Assembly: GCA_030586155.1 (NCBI GenBank)
Contig: CP130741.1
Coordinates: forward strand, 1,482,680-1,546,679
DNA length: 64,000 nt
Origin: Eubacteriaceae bacterium ES3
Lineage (GTDB): Bacteria > Bacillota > Clostridia > Eubacteriales > Eubacteriaceae
Reading direction: 5' to 3'
Shown: in pieces, positions 1 through 7,645 of the stretch
How the letters are laid out: every line of letters starts with the position of its first letter
How positions within the stretch are numbered: position 1 is the first letter of the stretch
Translations under genes and position numbers: made by a program
Notes under the pieces: generated by a model
What the model saw: the letters and a program-made list of their open reading frames with translations, nothing else
The model's database searches: none
What the model was told of the DNA's origin: nothing

Positions 1-1397
1 AGATCGTAAATTGAAGTTGATCCGGTCAGCAGCTGCCGGGATTTCTCAAAATGAGCGGCCATTTCGTTCAGATTATTGAAGCAGGAAACACCGTAGATAA
101 GTTCAAATTCTCCGTACAGGGTCTTGCGCTGCTTGTCGGTTAAAGAAGGATCCGAACCAATATTTGCGGCCACTTCCTTAAACGTGTTTGTAAAAGCCGC
201 AAATTCATTGTGCAGAAGAAAATGAACACACAGAATCAGCAAGGCGTAATGATGACGACTTCTGATTTCTTCTGGACATTCATCGAGATAATGACGCAGG
301 GTTGCCATATTCTGACGGGTAAAGAGCCGAGCTTTTTCTTCCTCGATAGAGTTTAAAATCTGTTCAAAGTCGCCGCAGGCGTACAGGAACTGCCGGGCAA
401 TGGTATATTCGCCTTGTTCAAGGTACCAGGCAGCGGCCTTTTGAGTCAGGATTTCCTGCTGACCATCTTCTTCCAGCTTTTCCTGGAGATAGTTTCTAAA
501 CAGACTGTGAATCTGATAAGTTTTCGATTGTTGGTCATAAGCGATAAAGGCATTTTGCCTGACGATTGAATCCAGCATTGCCGCAGTGTCCGGTTTTCCC
601 CATATAAACGCGGCCAGCCTGAGCGAAAAATGATTAAAAACGGACATCCTTGTTATAAAGTCCTGCTGTTTACTGGTAAGCGCTTTATAAACAGTTTTTT
701 CAATCAGCTTGTAGATGCTGTCCGTGGGCTTTAAAATGCCATCTTCAATAAAGTTCAGAAGCATCAGGTAGAGGGCACTGATCCAGCCTTCGGTCATTGA
801 ATGAAGCATTCTGGCCTGTTCTTGGCTAATTGTTACACTGCATTCCTGGTAGTATTCAGTAATGTCTTTTTCGCGTAGCTCAAAGGCTTCTCTGGTTAGA
901 TGGTAGAGCTGTCCTTTAAGTGATAATTCTTCCATTTTTTCAAAGCTGGTGTAACGGGTAATCAGAACAATGTGAAGATTCTCAATCTTATTTTCGATCA
1001 GCATAGTCAGAAAGAGATCAACTTCCGGACTTTTAAGCAGGTGGTAGTCGTCCAGAACTAAAAAGTATTTAGTTGAGAATTTAAGATTATTAAGAAGCCT
1101 GAGGACTTCCCGCATAGAGACAGAGTCGTCAGGAAAACCGAGGCTGGAAAGCTCGTAATAGATTTCTTCTTTCAGTTCACCCAACAGTCTGGCAAAAGAA
1201 TCCCAGAAGCTGTCGATTGAGTCATCATAGATCTTCAGCCAGAGCACCTGATCGTCTGTAGCTTTGTGAAAGTGTCGGATTGCGGTGGTTTTTCCGTACC
1301 CCATGGGCGCTTCCACTATCGTGAGAGGATATTCCCGAATTGGTGAAAGTTTATTAAGCAGTTTTGTTGTGAAGTGCAGATTTTGAGTCTTCAGCAA
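1..1397 (-). CDS. MalT/LuxR-type ATP-dependent transcriptional regulator, N-terminal part (cut by window edge)
   Basis: The minus-strand reading frame is open from a TTG codon at 1397 to the window edge. An AGGAGG box lies 6 bases before the TTG, which decides the start. Around residues 27-35 there is a P-loop (MGYGKTTAI) and near residue 95 a Walker B-like FLVLDDYH. These are followed by the helical, TPR-like region (WYLEQGEYTIA) seen in STAND-class MalT/LuxR activators. Family members bind ATP plus an inducer and end in a LuxR helix-turn-helix, which would lie beyond base 1. The inducer cannot be told from this part. It is transcribed away from the secreted-protein gene at 1947. Confidence 0.75.
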   Translation of the reverse strand, partial: MLKTQNLHFTTKLLNKLSPIREYPLTIVEAPMGYGKTTAIRHFHKATDDQVLWLKIYDDSIDSFWDSFARLLGELKEEIYYELSSLGFPDDSVSMREVLRLLNNLKFSTKYFLVLDDYHLLKSPEVDLFLTMLIENKIENLHIVLITRYTSFEKMEELSLKGQLYHLTREAFELREKDITEYYQECSVTISQEQARMLHSMTEGWISALYLMLLNFIEDGILKPTDSIYKLIEKTVYKALTSKQQDFITRMSVFNHFSLRLAAFIWGKPDTAAMLDSIVRQNAFIAYDQQSKTYQIHSLFRNYLQEKLEEDGQQEILTQKAAAWYLEQGEYTIARQFLYACGDFEQILNSIEEEKARLFTRQNMATLRHYLDECPEEIRSRHHYALLILCVHFLLHNEFAAFTNTFKEVAANIGSDPSLTDKQRKTLYGEFELIYGVSCFNNLNEMAAHFEKSRQLLTGSTSIYD

Positions 1398-1946
1398 AAG
1401 AATCCTCCTTTAAAAATGATCTGGTTCAATATTTGTATTTTTCTGATGGCTGTATTAAATATTTTTTTATTCGTGAAAACTGAATACTTTTATTGTATCG
1501 CGTCCTATTAATTCTGTAAACAGTGAATATCCTCCCAAAACCCATGGTTACAAGCCGAGGTTTGATAAAAAATAATGAGAAGTTGAAAGTATTTACTGGT
1601 AATGGTGAGTTTTTGTTTACATACTACACGATGGTAAGTTTTGAAGGAGCTTTTCTTTGATAGAAAAATAAATTGCTTGCTTTTGATTATAGGAATAGGG
1701 TTATTAATATTTTGACGAGTTTGATAATCAGAAGCGTCCAATGCTATATATTTACTTAAATCATACAATATATAGGTTTGTATTGATTGCAAACGGGTAT
1801 TGTGATAATATAAGGTGAATATAGTTCTATTTATAAGGAGGAAAGATATAATATATATAAATAATGCAGATTTTGGTACTGGTCGTGTTCCAGATGAAAT
1901 CGATTCAATCAATGAAACGTTTTTATATTAAAAAGGAGAAAGTAAA
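1398..1946. other. AT-rich intergenic region between divergent genes
   Basis: This stretch must hold the divergent promoters for the MalT-like regulator and the secreted protein. A strong AAGGAGG at 1836-1842 is followed by a short plus-strand frame reading NADFGTGRVPDEIDSINETF before a stop near 1931. It has no normal start codon and may be a relic or leader peptide. I see no convincing RNA gene or other coding sequence. Confidence 0.4.
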
Positions 1947-3386
1947 ATGAAACGTCTAAAAACTTTAATTTCAGTAATGATTGCTTTAATGCTAGTTATT
2001 TCATTTACAGGAAATTTTGTTTTTGCAGAAAATGCGGTAATTACCCTGGTCGAAAATGATATTGAAGTATGTGAAGGAATTGCTGTTGATTCTTTAGATC
2101 ATATTTATTATGCTGAACGTGATCTTAGTTTTCACAGTTATAATTTAAGTCGTATGGATGCAGATGGACAAAATAAAATTGTCTTGGCTGGAGGATTTTC
2201 TGATATTCGAGATATTGCTGTTGATGTAACTGGAAATATTTACCTGACAGCATTTTATTCACACAGTCTGATAAAACTCGATGAAAACGGTGGCAGCAAA
2301 ACCGAAATATACACTTGCGATACAGATAAGTATATATACGCCATTGATGCCGACAGTCACGGAAATATCTATTTTACCGAAGCAAAATCCTTTCCATCAT
2401 ACGATGCTGAGATTAAAAAAATAGACCCTGACAACAATGTGACTCTTATTGCTTCCGGTTATAGCGCAGCCCGTGGCCTCGTAATTGACAGTGAAGACTT
2501 AATTTATTTCACCGCAGCTAATCCTGATTTAACGGGCAGATCCATCTATCAAATGGATATAAACGGTGAAAACATCGCAGAAATTGCGCCCATTCCCAAT
2601 GATTCAATGATTATCGCGGTTGATTCAGAAGGATTTATTTACTTTTCCACCTATGAATCCAGTTCATCTTCTTACGCTATCATGAAAATGAATGAATCTG
2701 GAGATACACAACTTTTAGCCAGCGGCTTTCCCAATGTCTTTGGAATTGAAACAGATTCCAGCGGGAATTTGTATTTCTCTGACTTCACAACAATAAAAAA
2801 ACTGATCCTAGCTGCCCCTTCACCAGTTATTGTTACCCAGCCGGTCAGCCAGACAGTTGATCTTGATGAGTCCGTTATCTTGAGTGTTGTAGCAGAAGAA
2901 GTAGCTTCAGGTACACTCACTTATCAGTGGTTTGTCGCTGACAGTGAAGTTTATGAACCGGCGACAGCCATCGAAGGGGCCACTAACCCGAATTATTCGC
3001 CAGATACGAGTCTTGCCGGAACCGTTTATTATTTCTGCCAGGTCACCAATACTGAGTCGTCTGGATTAAGTGCAACAACCGCAAGTGAAATAGCCGTTAT
3101 CACAGTTAATGAGGAAGTCGTTATTGAGCCAACACCCGAGACTGAAATTGCCGAAATGATTGATACTATCGAATCAAATATTACCGATAATTATAGTAAG
3201 AGTCTGATCAGCAAACTTGAAAATATCCAGACAAAAATTGATAATGGCAAGTACATGGACGCAGCTAATCAGCTTCATGCTTTCATCAATTCGGTTAATG
3301 CTCAAACAGGCAAAAAGATTGATTTTGAAACATCTGAATATCTGGTTATCCGGGCGAATTCAATTATTCAGTTGATTGCACAGTAA
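1947..3386 (+). CDS. Secreted NHL/SMP-30-like beta-propeller protein with Ig-like and FIMAH-like C-terminal domains
   Basis: The 479-residue product starts with a clear signal peptide: a KRLK n-region, a hydrophobic core and a cut near FVFAEN. Residues 30-290 contain repeated motifs of the type AVDSxGNIYF spaced about 40-45 residues apart, as in six-bladed NHL/SMP-30-like propellers. Residues 293-390 form an Ig-like domain (VITQPVSQTV, TYQWFV, YFCQVTN). The last 75 residues (EMIDTIESNI to IIQLI) resemble the helical FIMAH domain found at the C-end of clostridial exoproteins. The RBS AAAAGGAGAAAG precedes the ATG. No enzyme active site is visible, so a surface or exported binding protein is the best inference. 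Confidence 0.75.
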   Translation: MKRLKTLISVMIALMLVISFTGNFVFAENAVITLVENDIEVCEGIAVDSLDHIYYAERDLSFHSYNLSRMDADGQNKIVLAGGFSDIRDIAVDVTGNIYLTAFYSHSLIKLDENGGSKTEIYTCDTDKYIYAIDADSHGNIYFTEAKSFPSYDAEIKKIDPDNNVTLIASGYSAARGLVIDSEDLIYFTAANPDLTGRSIYQMDINGENIAEIAPIPNDSMIIAVDSEGFIYFSTYESSSSSYAIMKMNESGDTQLLASGFPNVFGIETDSSGNLYFSDFTTIKKLILAAPSPVIVTQPVSQTVDLDESVILSVVAEEVASGTLTYQWFVADSEVYEPATAIEGATNPNYSPDTSLAGTVYYFCQVTNTESSGLSATTASEIAVITVNEEVVIEPTPETEIAEMIDTIESNITDNYSKSLISKLENIQTKIDNGKYMDAANQLHAFINSVNAQTGKKIDFETSEYLVIRANSIIQLIAQ

Positions 3387-3398
3387 TTAATAATATGA

Positions 3399-3434
3399 AA
3401 AACCCTTCGAGTCTTAAATTTCGAAGGGTTTTCT
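3399..3434. terminator. Bidirectional intrinsic terminator
   Basis: A perfect 10-bp stem (AACCCTTCGA at 3401-3410 with TCGAAGGGTT at 3421-3430) is flanked by A-rich sequence on the left and TTTTCTG on the right. It lies between the convergent secreted-protein gene and korB and can serve both. Confidence 0.85.
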
Positions 3435-3457
3435 GTTTAAATCTATAGTGAATTTTT

Positions 3458-4303
3458 TTAAATAAACTCATTAATTAAATTTTCCAGTTTTTCAGCTTCT
3501 ACATCTTTATTCAAAGGCAAAGGACCGTTTTTCAGGACTTCATTTTTTTCATTGAATGTAGGCATCTCTTCTTTATAGAGTACTCCCAGAGGGATCGTTT
3601 CACCAAATTCCATAGTTTTCTGAATAGCGCCGATTTTATCGCTTGAATCATAATTTTTATCAAGCTCATAAACTCTCTGATTGTACCACTGATAGGTATT
3701 AATTTTATTAAAACTTACGCAAGGTTGTAAGATATCGATTATGGCGTAACCTTTGTATTCAATCGCCTGCTTCATAAGGGAAACTAGATGTTGCTTATGT
3801 CCGGAAAATCCCCTAGCCACAAAACCGGCTCCCGCGGCTAATGCCATCAGTAGCGGGTTCAAGGGTGTATTGATATTTCCGGAAGGCTGTACGCCGGTAA
3901 CAAAACCAATCCCCGAGGTAGGCGAAGACTGTCCTTTAGTTAGGCCGTAAACCTGATTATCATGGACAAAATGGGCAATGTCAACGTTTCGACGGACATT
4001 ATGAATAAAGTGATTACCGCCTTCACCATATGTATCGCCATCACCGGTACTGACAATAACGGTTAATTCCTCATTGACCATCTTGGCCGCGACGGCCGGA
4101 GGAAGGGCTCGTCCGTGCAAACCGCAAAAAGCATTGGCATTGATATACTGGGGAATTTTTGCAGCCTGGCCAATTCCGGCCACCATTAAAACCTTATGTG
4201 GTTCCAGTTCCAGTTCTTCCAGGGCTGTTTTTAAACAATCCAGTATACTGAAATTTCCGCATCCTGGGCACCAGGCCGTTTCATATGTTTGATACTTAGT
4301 CAA
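3458..4303 (-). CDS. korB: 2-oxoacid:ferredoxin oxidoreductase, beta (TPP-binding) subunit
   Basis: This subunit binds thiamine diphosphate and, with the alpha/gamma subunit upstream, oxidatively decarboxylates a 2-oxoacid to acyl-CoA while reducing ferredoxin. Visible motifs are the Cys motif CPGCGNFSIL near the N-terminus and the TPP/Mg motif GDGDTYGEGGNHF with the downstream NQVYGLTKGQ. I chose the TTG at 4303 (product about 281 residues) rather than an upstream codon because GGGAGG lies 8 bases before it and homologues start just before the CPGCG motif. Its start overlaps the stop of the alpha gene, so the two are translationally coupled. The substrate could be 2-oxoglutarate or a branched-chain or other oxoacid; sequence alone does not settle this. 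Confidence 0.87.
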   Translation of the reverse strand: MTKYQTYETAWCPGCGNFSILDCLKTALEELELEPHKVLMVAGIGQAAKIPQYINANAFCGLHGRALPPAVAAKMVNEELTVIVSTGDGDTYGEGGNHFIHNVRRNVDIAHFVHDNQVYGLTKGQSSPTSGIGFVTGVQPSGNINTPLNPLLMALAAGAGFVARGFSGHKQHLVSLMKQAIEYKGYAIIDILQPCVSFNKINTYQWYNQRVYELDKNYDSSDKIGAIQKTMEFGETIPLGVLYKEEMPTFNEKNEVLKNGPLPLNKDVEAEKLENLINEFI

Positions 4304-5960
4304 TTCTACCACCTCCCAATATTTGATTGGCAATCTCCTGACCAGTGAACTGACGACCATCATATTTTAAGACACTGGTTGTGCATTTGATTCCGGTTTT
4401 TTCACGAATAAGTTCACCTAGTTGTCCGTTATAATTTTGTTCAACATTGATAATGACTTTGGCGTGCCTGGAAATATTTCTCAATTTGTTTTCCGGCAGT
4501 GGAAAAACATCGCTAAAGACCAGCGCTCCATATTTCTCTTCTTGATTATTTAGAATCTCCAGAGCATCAACAATTGAACCGTGCATAGACCCCCATCCGA
4601 TTAAGAGAATCTGCGGATTTTCGGTTCCCAACAACTCTGGCTCCTGAATTTCTGCTTTTAATAATTCCAGTTTTCCCATTCGCTTTTTCATCATGATATT
4701 TCGCATCTCTGCAGATTCAGTAATTTTTCCTGCTTCATTATGCTCGTCACTATCGATTGCGACTAAGTTTTTAGTTTGACCAGGAATTAGACGTGGTGAG
4801 ATCCCGTTATCTGTAACCTGATAACGAAGATAGTCCCCGGAAAGTTCTGCGACTGGTTTATGTACTGGGAGATTGGAAAGATCAAATGGTGCAACGGTGG
4901 CCGAAGCATCTCCCAGGAACTGATCCATCAACAGGACGACCGGTATCTGATAGCGATCGGCGATATCAAAAGCCCGGATAGTCTGGTAAAAAGCATCTTC
5001 ATGATTGCGTGGTGCGATTATCAGTCGCGGAAATTCTCCTGGTGCCGCGGTGATCATAAACTTTAAATCTCCCTGTTCTGTTCGTGTTGGAAATCCTGTC
5101 GCTGGTCCCGGTCGCTGGACGTTGACCAGCACTTGTGGGATTTCAGCGATGCCAGCCAGACCAAAAGCCTCGACCATCAGTGCGAAGCCGCCGCCCGAGG
5201 TAGCAGTCATTGCTTTGGCTCCCGCGTAAGATGCACCAAGGGCCATATTGATGGCGGCAATCTCGTCTTCTGCCTGTTCTAGAACGATGCCCATTTTTTC
5301 GCTCTTTTCTGCGACATAGACCATGATCGGGGTTGATGGTGACATTGGATAAGCGGTATAAAAATTTAATCCTGCGGCAACGGCACCTAAGCCCACAGCC
5401 TGACTACCCTTGATGATCATCCAGTCGCTAAAGGACGCTTCAAGTTTTGGATACCGGCTCTCGACTAATTTGTGTCCTTCTTTGATAGCTGTCATATTAA
5501 TGTCCAGATATTTTGCATCTAATGAACTAATTAAAACTGGTTCAGCTTTATCCAGACTACAGTCAAATATTTTCATAATCGCGCCAACTCCGATAGTTCC
5601 TGCTACCCTTGAGTTTCCTAATCCTTTGGCAATCTCATCCATTGAAATTTTGATGGCTCGTTTATCATCAGTAATGATTTTACTGTCACAGAGAATAAAA
5701 CCTTTTTCCTTCAGTTTGCTCTGATGCATATCAATAGTTTCTTCGTTTAGGGCAATAATTCCATCCAGTTCATAAGAGTGAGAATATACTTTTTTTGCTC
5801 CAAAACGGATCAGCATGAAATTATGACCGCCGCGGATCCTGGACATAAAATCCCGGGATGTGAATACGTTGTAGCCGGATTTTTTCAAAAGTTTTTCCAG
5901 GATATCCGACATGGTATCCAAGCCTTGTCCGGCTGCACCTCCAATTAGAATGTTGTACAT
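4296..5960 (-). CDS. korA: 2-oxoacid:ferredoxin oxidoreductase, fused gamma-alpha subunit
   Basis: The 554-residue protein starts with a gamma (CoA-side) domain, residues 1-175 (GGAAGQGLDT, SRIRGGHNFM). The alpha pyrimidine-binding domain follows (YTAYPMSPSTP, LEQAEDEIAA, ATSGGGFALM, PGPATGFPTRTEQGDL), then a C-terminal domain (GWGSMHG, VEQNYNGQL). The gamma-alpha fusion is the common KorA layout. An AAAGGAG box precedes the ATG. It forms a two-gene operon with korB. The partner ferredoxin is not encoded here, and no separate delta subunit is present, as is usual for two-subunit KorAB enzymes. Confidence 0.87.
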   Translation of the reverse strand: MYNILIGGAAGQGLDTMSDILEKLLKKSGYNVFTSRDFMSRIRGGHNFMLIRFGAKKVYSHSYELDGIIALNEETIDMHQSKLKEKGFILCDSKIITDDKRAIKISMDEIAKGLGNSRVAGTIGVGAIMKIFDCSLDKAEPVLISSLDAKYLDINMTAIKEGHKLVESRYPKLEASFSDWMIIKGSQAVGLGAVAAGLNFYTAYPMSPSTPIMVYVAEKSEKMGIVLEQAEDEIAAINMALGASYAGAKAMTATSGGGFALMVEAFGLAGIAEIPQVLVNVQRPGPATGFPTRTEQGDLKFMITAAPGEFPRLIIAPRNHEDAFYQTIRAFDIADRYQIPVVLLMDQFLGDASATVAPFDLSNLPVHKPVAELSGDYLRYQVTDNGISPRLIPGQTKNLVAIDSDEHNEAGKITESAEMRNIMMKKRMGKLELLKAEIQEPELLGTENPQILLIGWGSMHGSIVDALEILNNQEEKYGALVFSDVFPLPENKLRNISRHAKVIINVEQNYNGQLGELIREKTGIKCTTSVLKYDGRQFTGQEIANQILGGGRID

Positions 5961-6026
5961 AATGTCTCCTTTCTAAAACGTAGAATTAGGGCATGTCTTA
6001 AAGTAATGTAAAGAATTTTGTGAAAA

Positions 6027-6075
6027 AGCATTAGCAAAATAGACAGATGTATTATTAGGATTGGTCGCTAATGCT
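6027..6075. promoter_or_regulatory. Inverted repeat upstream of korAB
   Basis: AGCATTAGC at 6027-6035 is repeated as GCTAATGCT at 6067-6075, 31 bases apart and 67-115 bases upstream of the korA start. It could be an operator or a weak leader hairpin. No regulator is assigned. Confidence 0.35.
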
Positions 6076-6154
6076 GACATGTTTATATTGCATTAACTAC
6101 CACTTAATAACAGAATTAAACATAACTTTTTCATGGAAAAACTTTAATCAATAA

Positions 6155-6183
6155 AAAACCACCTCATAATAAGGCGGTTTTAG
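6155..6183. terminator. Hairpin of a dispersed AAAACC-RCCTCAT family
   Basis: AAAACCACCT and AGGCGGTTTT form a nearly perfect stem with one mismatch around CATAATA, followed by T-rich sequence. A clearly related hairpin occurs near 15291 and a looser one near 17063. It lies in the 417-base gap between the RseC-like gene (6378-6815) and korA, so it can end transcription of the RseC-like gene. Confidence 0.55.
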
Positions 6184-6377
6184 TGTTTTGATATAACCTG
6201 ATGTTTCTATGTGCAACATATAGAAAAAAGGGCTAATTATTGACATATTTCTGCTATTCGATTATAAAGCGTTGAATCCTAGTATAAAATATTTATAATA
6301 TTTCATACTTTACTAGTTCTTTCAAGAATATTCTTTCTAATACATCCGAACTCTCAAATATTATTTTTAATTCAGCT

Positions 6378-6815
6378 CTAATGTTTGATCAATCGTTTCA
6401 TCGTAAAAATCTCTTCCTTTTTCTTACGTCTTCTATTGTCATTAAATCTTATTGCTACAAATGTAAGGGCCAGGAAGCAAAAACCTACAAATGCTGATAA
6501 AAATTCATTTGGACTGATGCCAAGGCTATTCGAAATTATATTTGTCAAAAATATACCTAAAAGCATCATTACAAGCGGAACCAAATAGACCAGAAAAGCA
6601 GCTCCTAAAACCATATGGGTTGCTGATTCTACTTCCACATGATCTCCTATTTGCGCATCAAGATTATTTTTAACTTCGATTTCAATCATCCCCTGATTGC
6701 AATGACTACTGCAAGAGGCACATTTATCCCCACAGGCCGTACTTCTAGGGACTTGCAGGATGGCGCTTCCATTCTTCACCGCTACGATTTTTCCGTATTT
6801 TGTCATTGAGCTCAC
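6378..6815 (-). CDS. rseC: RseC/MucC family membrane protein
   Basis: The 145-residue protein has the RseC layout: a short N-terminal beta domain with a Cys cluster (ACGDKCASCSSHC, residues about 28-40), then two membrane helices (LGAAFLVYLVPLVMMLLGIF and a second around residues 105-125) and a basic tail. RseC proteins affect SoxR reduction, and in acetogens they occur near Rnf-type electron transport; the actual role here is unknown. The open frame starts with GTG at 6815, but the in-frame ATG at 6806 (MTKYGKIVAV) is an equally good start because the RBS is weak for both. Confidence 0.75.
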   Translation of the reverse strand: MSSMTKYGKIVAVKNGSAILQVPRSTACGDKCASCSSHCNQGMIEIEVKNNLDAQIGDHVEVESATHMVLGAAFLVYLVPLVMMLLGIFLTNIISNSLGISPNEFLSAFVGFCFLALTFVAIRFNDNRRRKKKEEIFTMKRLIKH

Positions 6816-6914
6816 TTCTTTCTTATCAACTTAATTACATGCAATTGCCCCATTTTACCGTTATCTTCATGAGAAAGGTTGTGGTAATAATACATAGGAG
6901 GCCATTACACTTTT

Positions 6915-7463
6915 TTAGTAGAGAATGCTTTTGCGCAGGTTTTCTGCCTCACTATCGCCTGCTAAAGCCGACACCAGTTCAAGAGCAAAATCTACAGCCT
7001 TTGCTGGTCCTCGGGACGTGATCACATTACCATCGCGAACAACAGCGGTTTCCTGACAAATTGAATTAGGTAGATCTTTATCATAACCGGGGTAAGAGGT
7101 CACATTTTTTCCATCAATTATTTTTGCTTTTTCCAGAACAATTGGCCCAGCACAGATTGCAGCCACTAATTTTTTTGAAACATTCATTTCCTGGACAATC
7201 TTGATTACCCGCTGATCATCCCTGAGATTTGCTGCGCCAGGCATGCCTCCGGGGATAATGGCAGCGTCGTAATCCTCCAGATTTTTTAACGCACTGATAT
7301 TTTTATCCGCTTTGACTTCGATTTGATGACTGCCTAAAACCTGCAGGCTGTCAGCTATGCTCACCATCTCAACTTGTATCGAATTAACTCTTCTTAAATA
7401 ATCAACCACCGTTAAGGCTTCCACTTCTTCAAATCCTGGTGCTAAAAAAACTAAGACTTTCAT
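6915..7463 (-). CDS. DJ-1/PfpI family protein
   Basis: The 182-residue protein has the class I glutamine amidotransferase-like fold: LVFLAPGFEEVEALT at the N-terminus (with the family Glu) and the nucleophile elbow AAICAGPIVL containing the reactive Cys. It matches the YajL/DJ-1 subgroup, linked to protein or nucleotide deglycation or oxidative-stress protection. The ATG at 7463 is preferred to the GTG three bases upstream because GAGGTG then lies 7 bases away. Confidence 0.82.
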   Translation of the reverse strand: MKVLVFLAPGFEEVEALTVVDYLRRVNSIQVEMVSIADSLQVLGSHQIEVKADKNISALKNLEDYDAAIIPGGMPGAANLRDDQRVIKIVQEMNVSKKLVAAICAGPIVLEKAKIIDGKNVTSYPGYDKDLPNSICQETAVVRDGNVITSRGPAKAVDFALELVSALAGDSEAENLRKSILY

Positions 7464-7645
7464 CACTTGTCACCTCTTTAATTATTTCAATTCTTTCTTT
7501 ATTCTAACAGAAATTCTTGTGAACTGGCAAAAATCTTCTCAATTTTCTAGACAGTAGTAAATAAAAAATAGCCAATTATTACTAATCGACTATAGAAAAA
7601 ATCACTTTACTAATACCTGATACTGTGTCACTTAACTTAATGAAT

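Noticed and set aside
1508-1912. 134-codon minus-strand open frame upstream of the secreted-protein gene
   Set aside because: It is AT-rich low-complexity sequence without an RBS or family features and would cover both promoters of the divergent genes.
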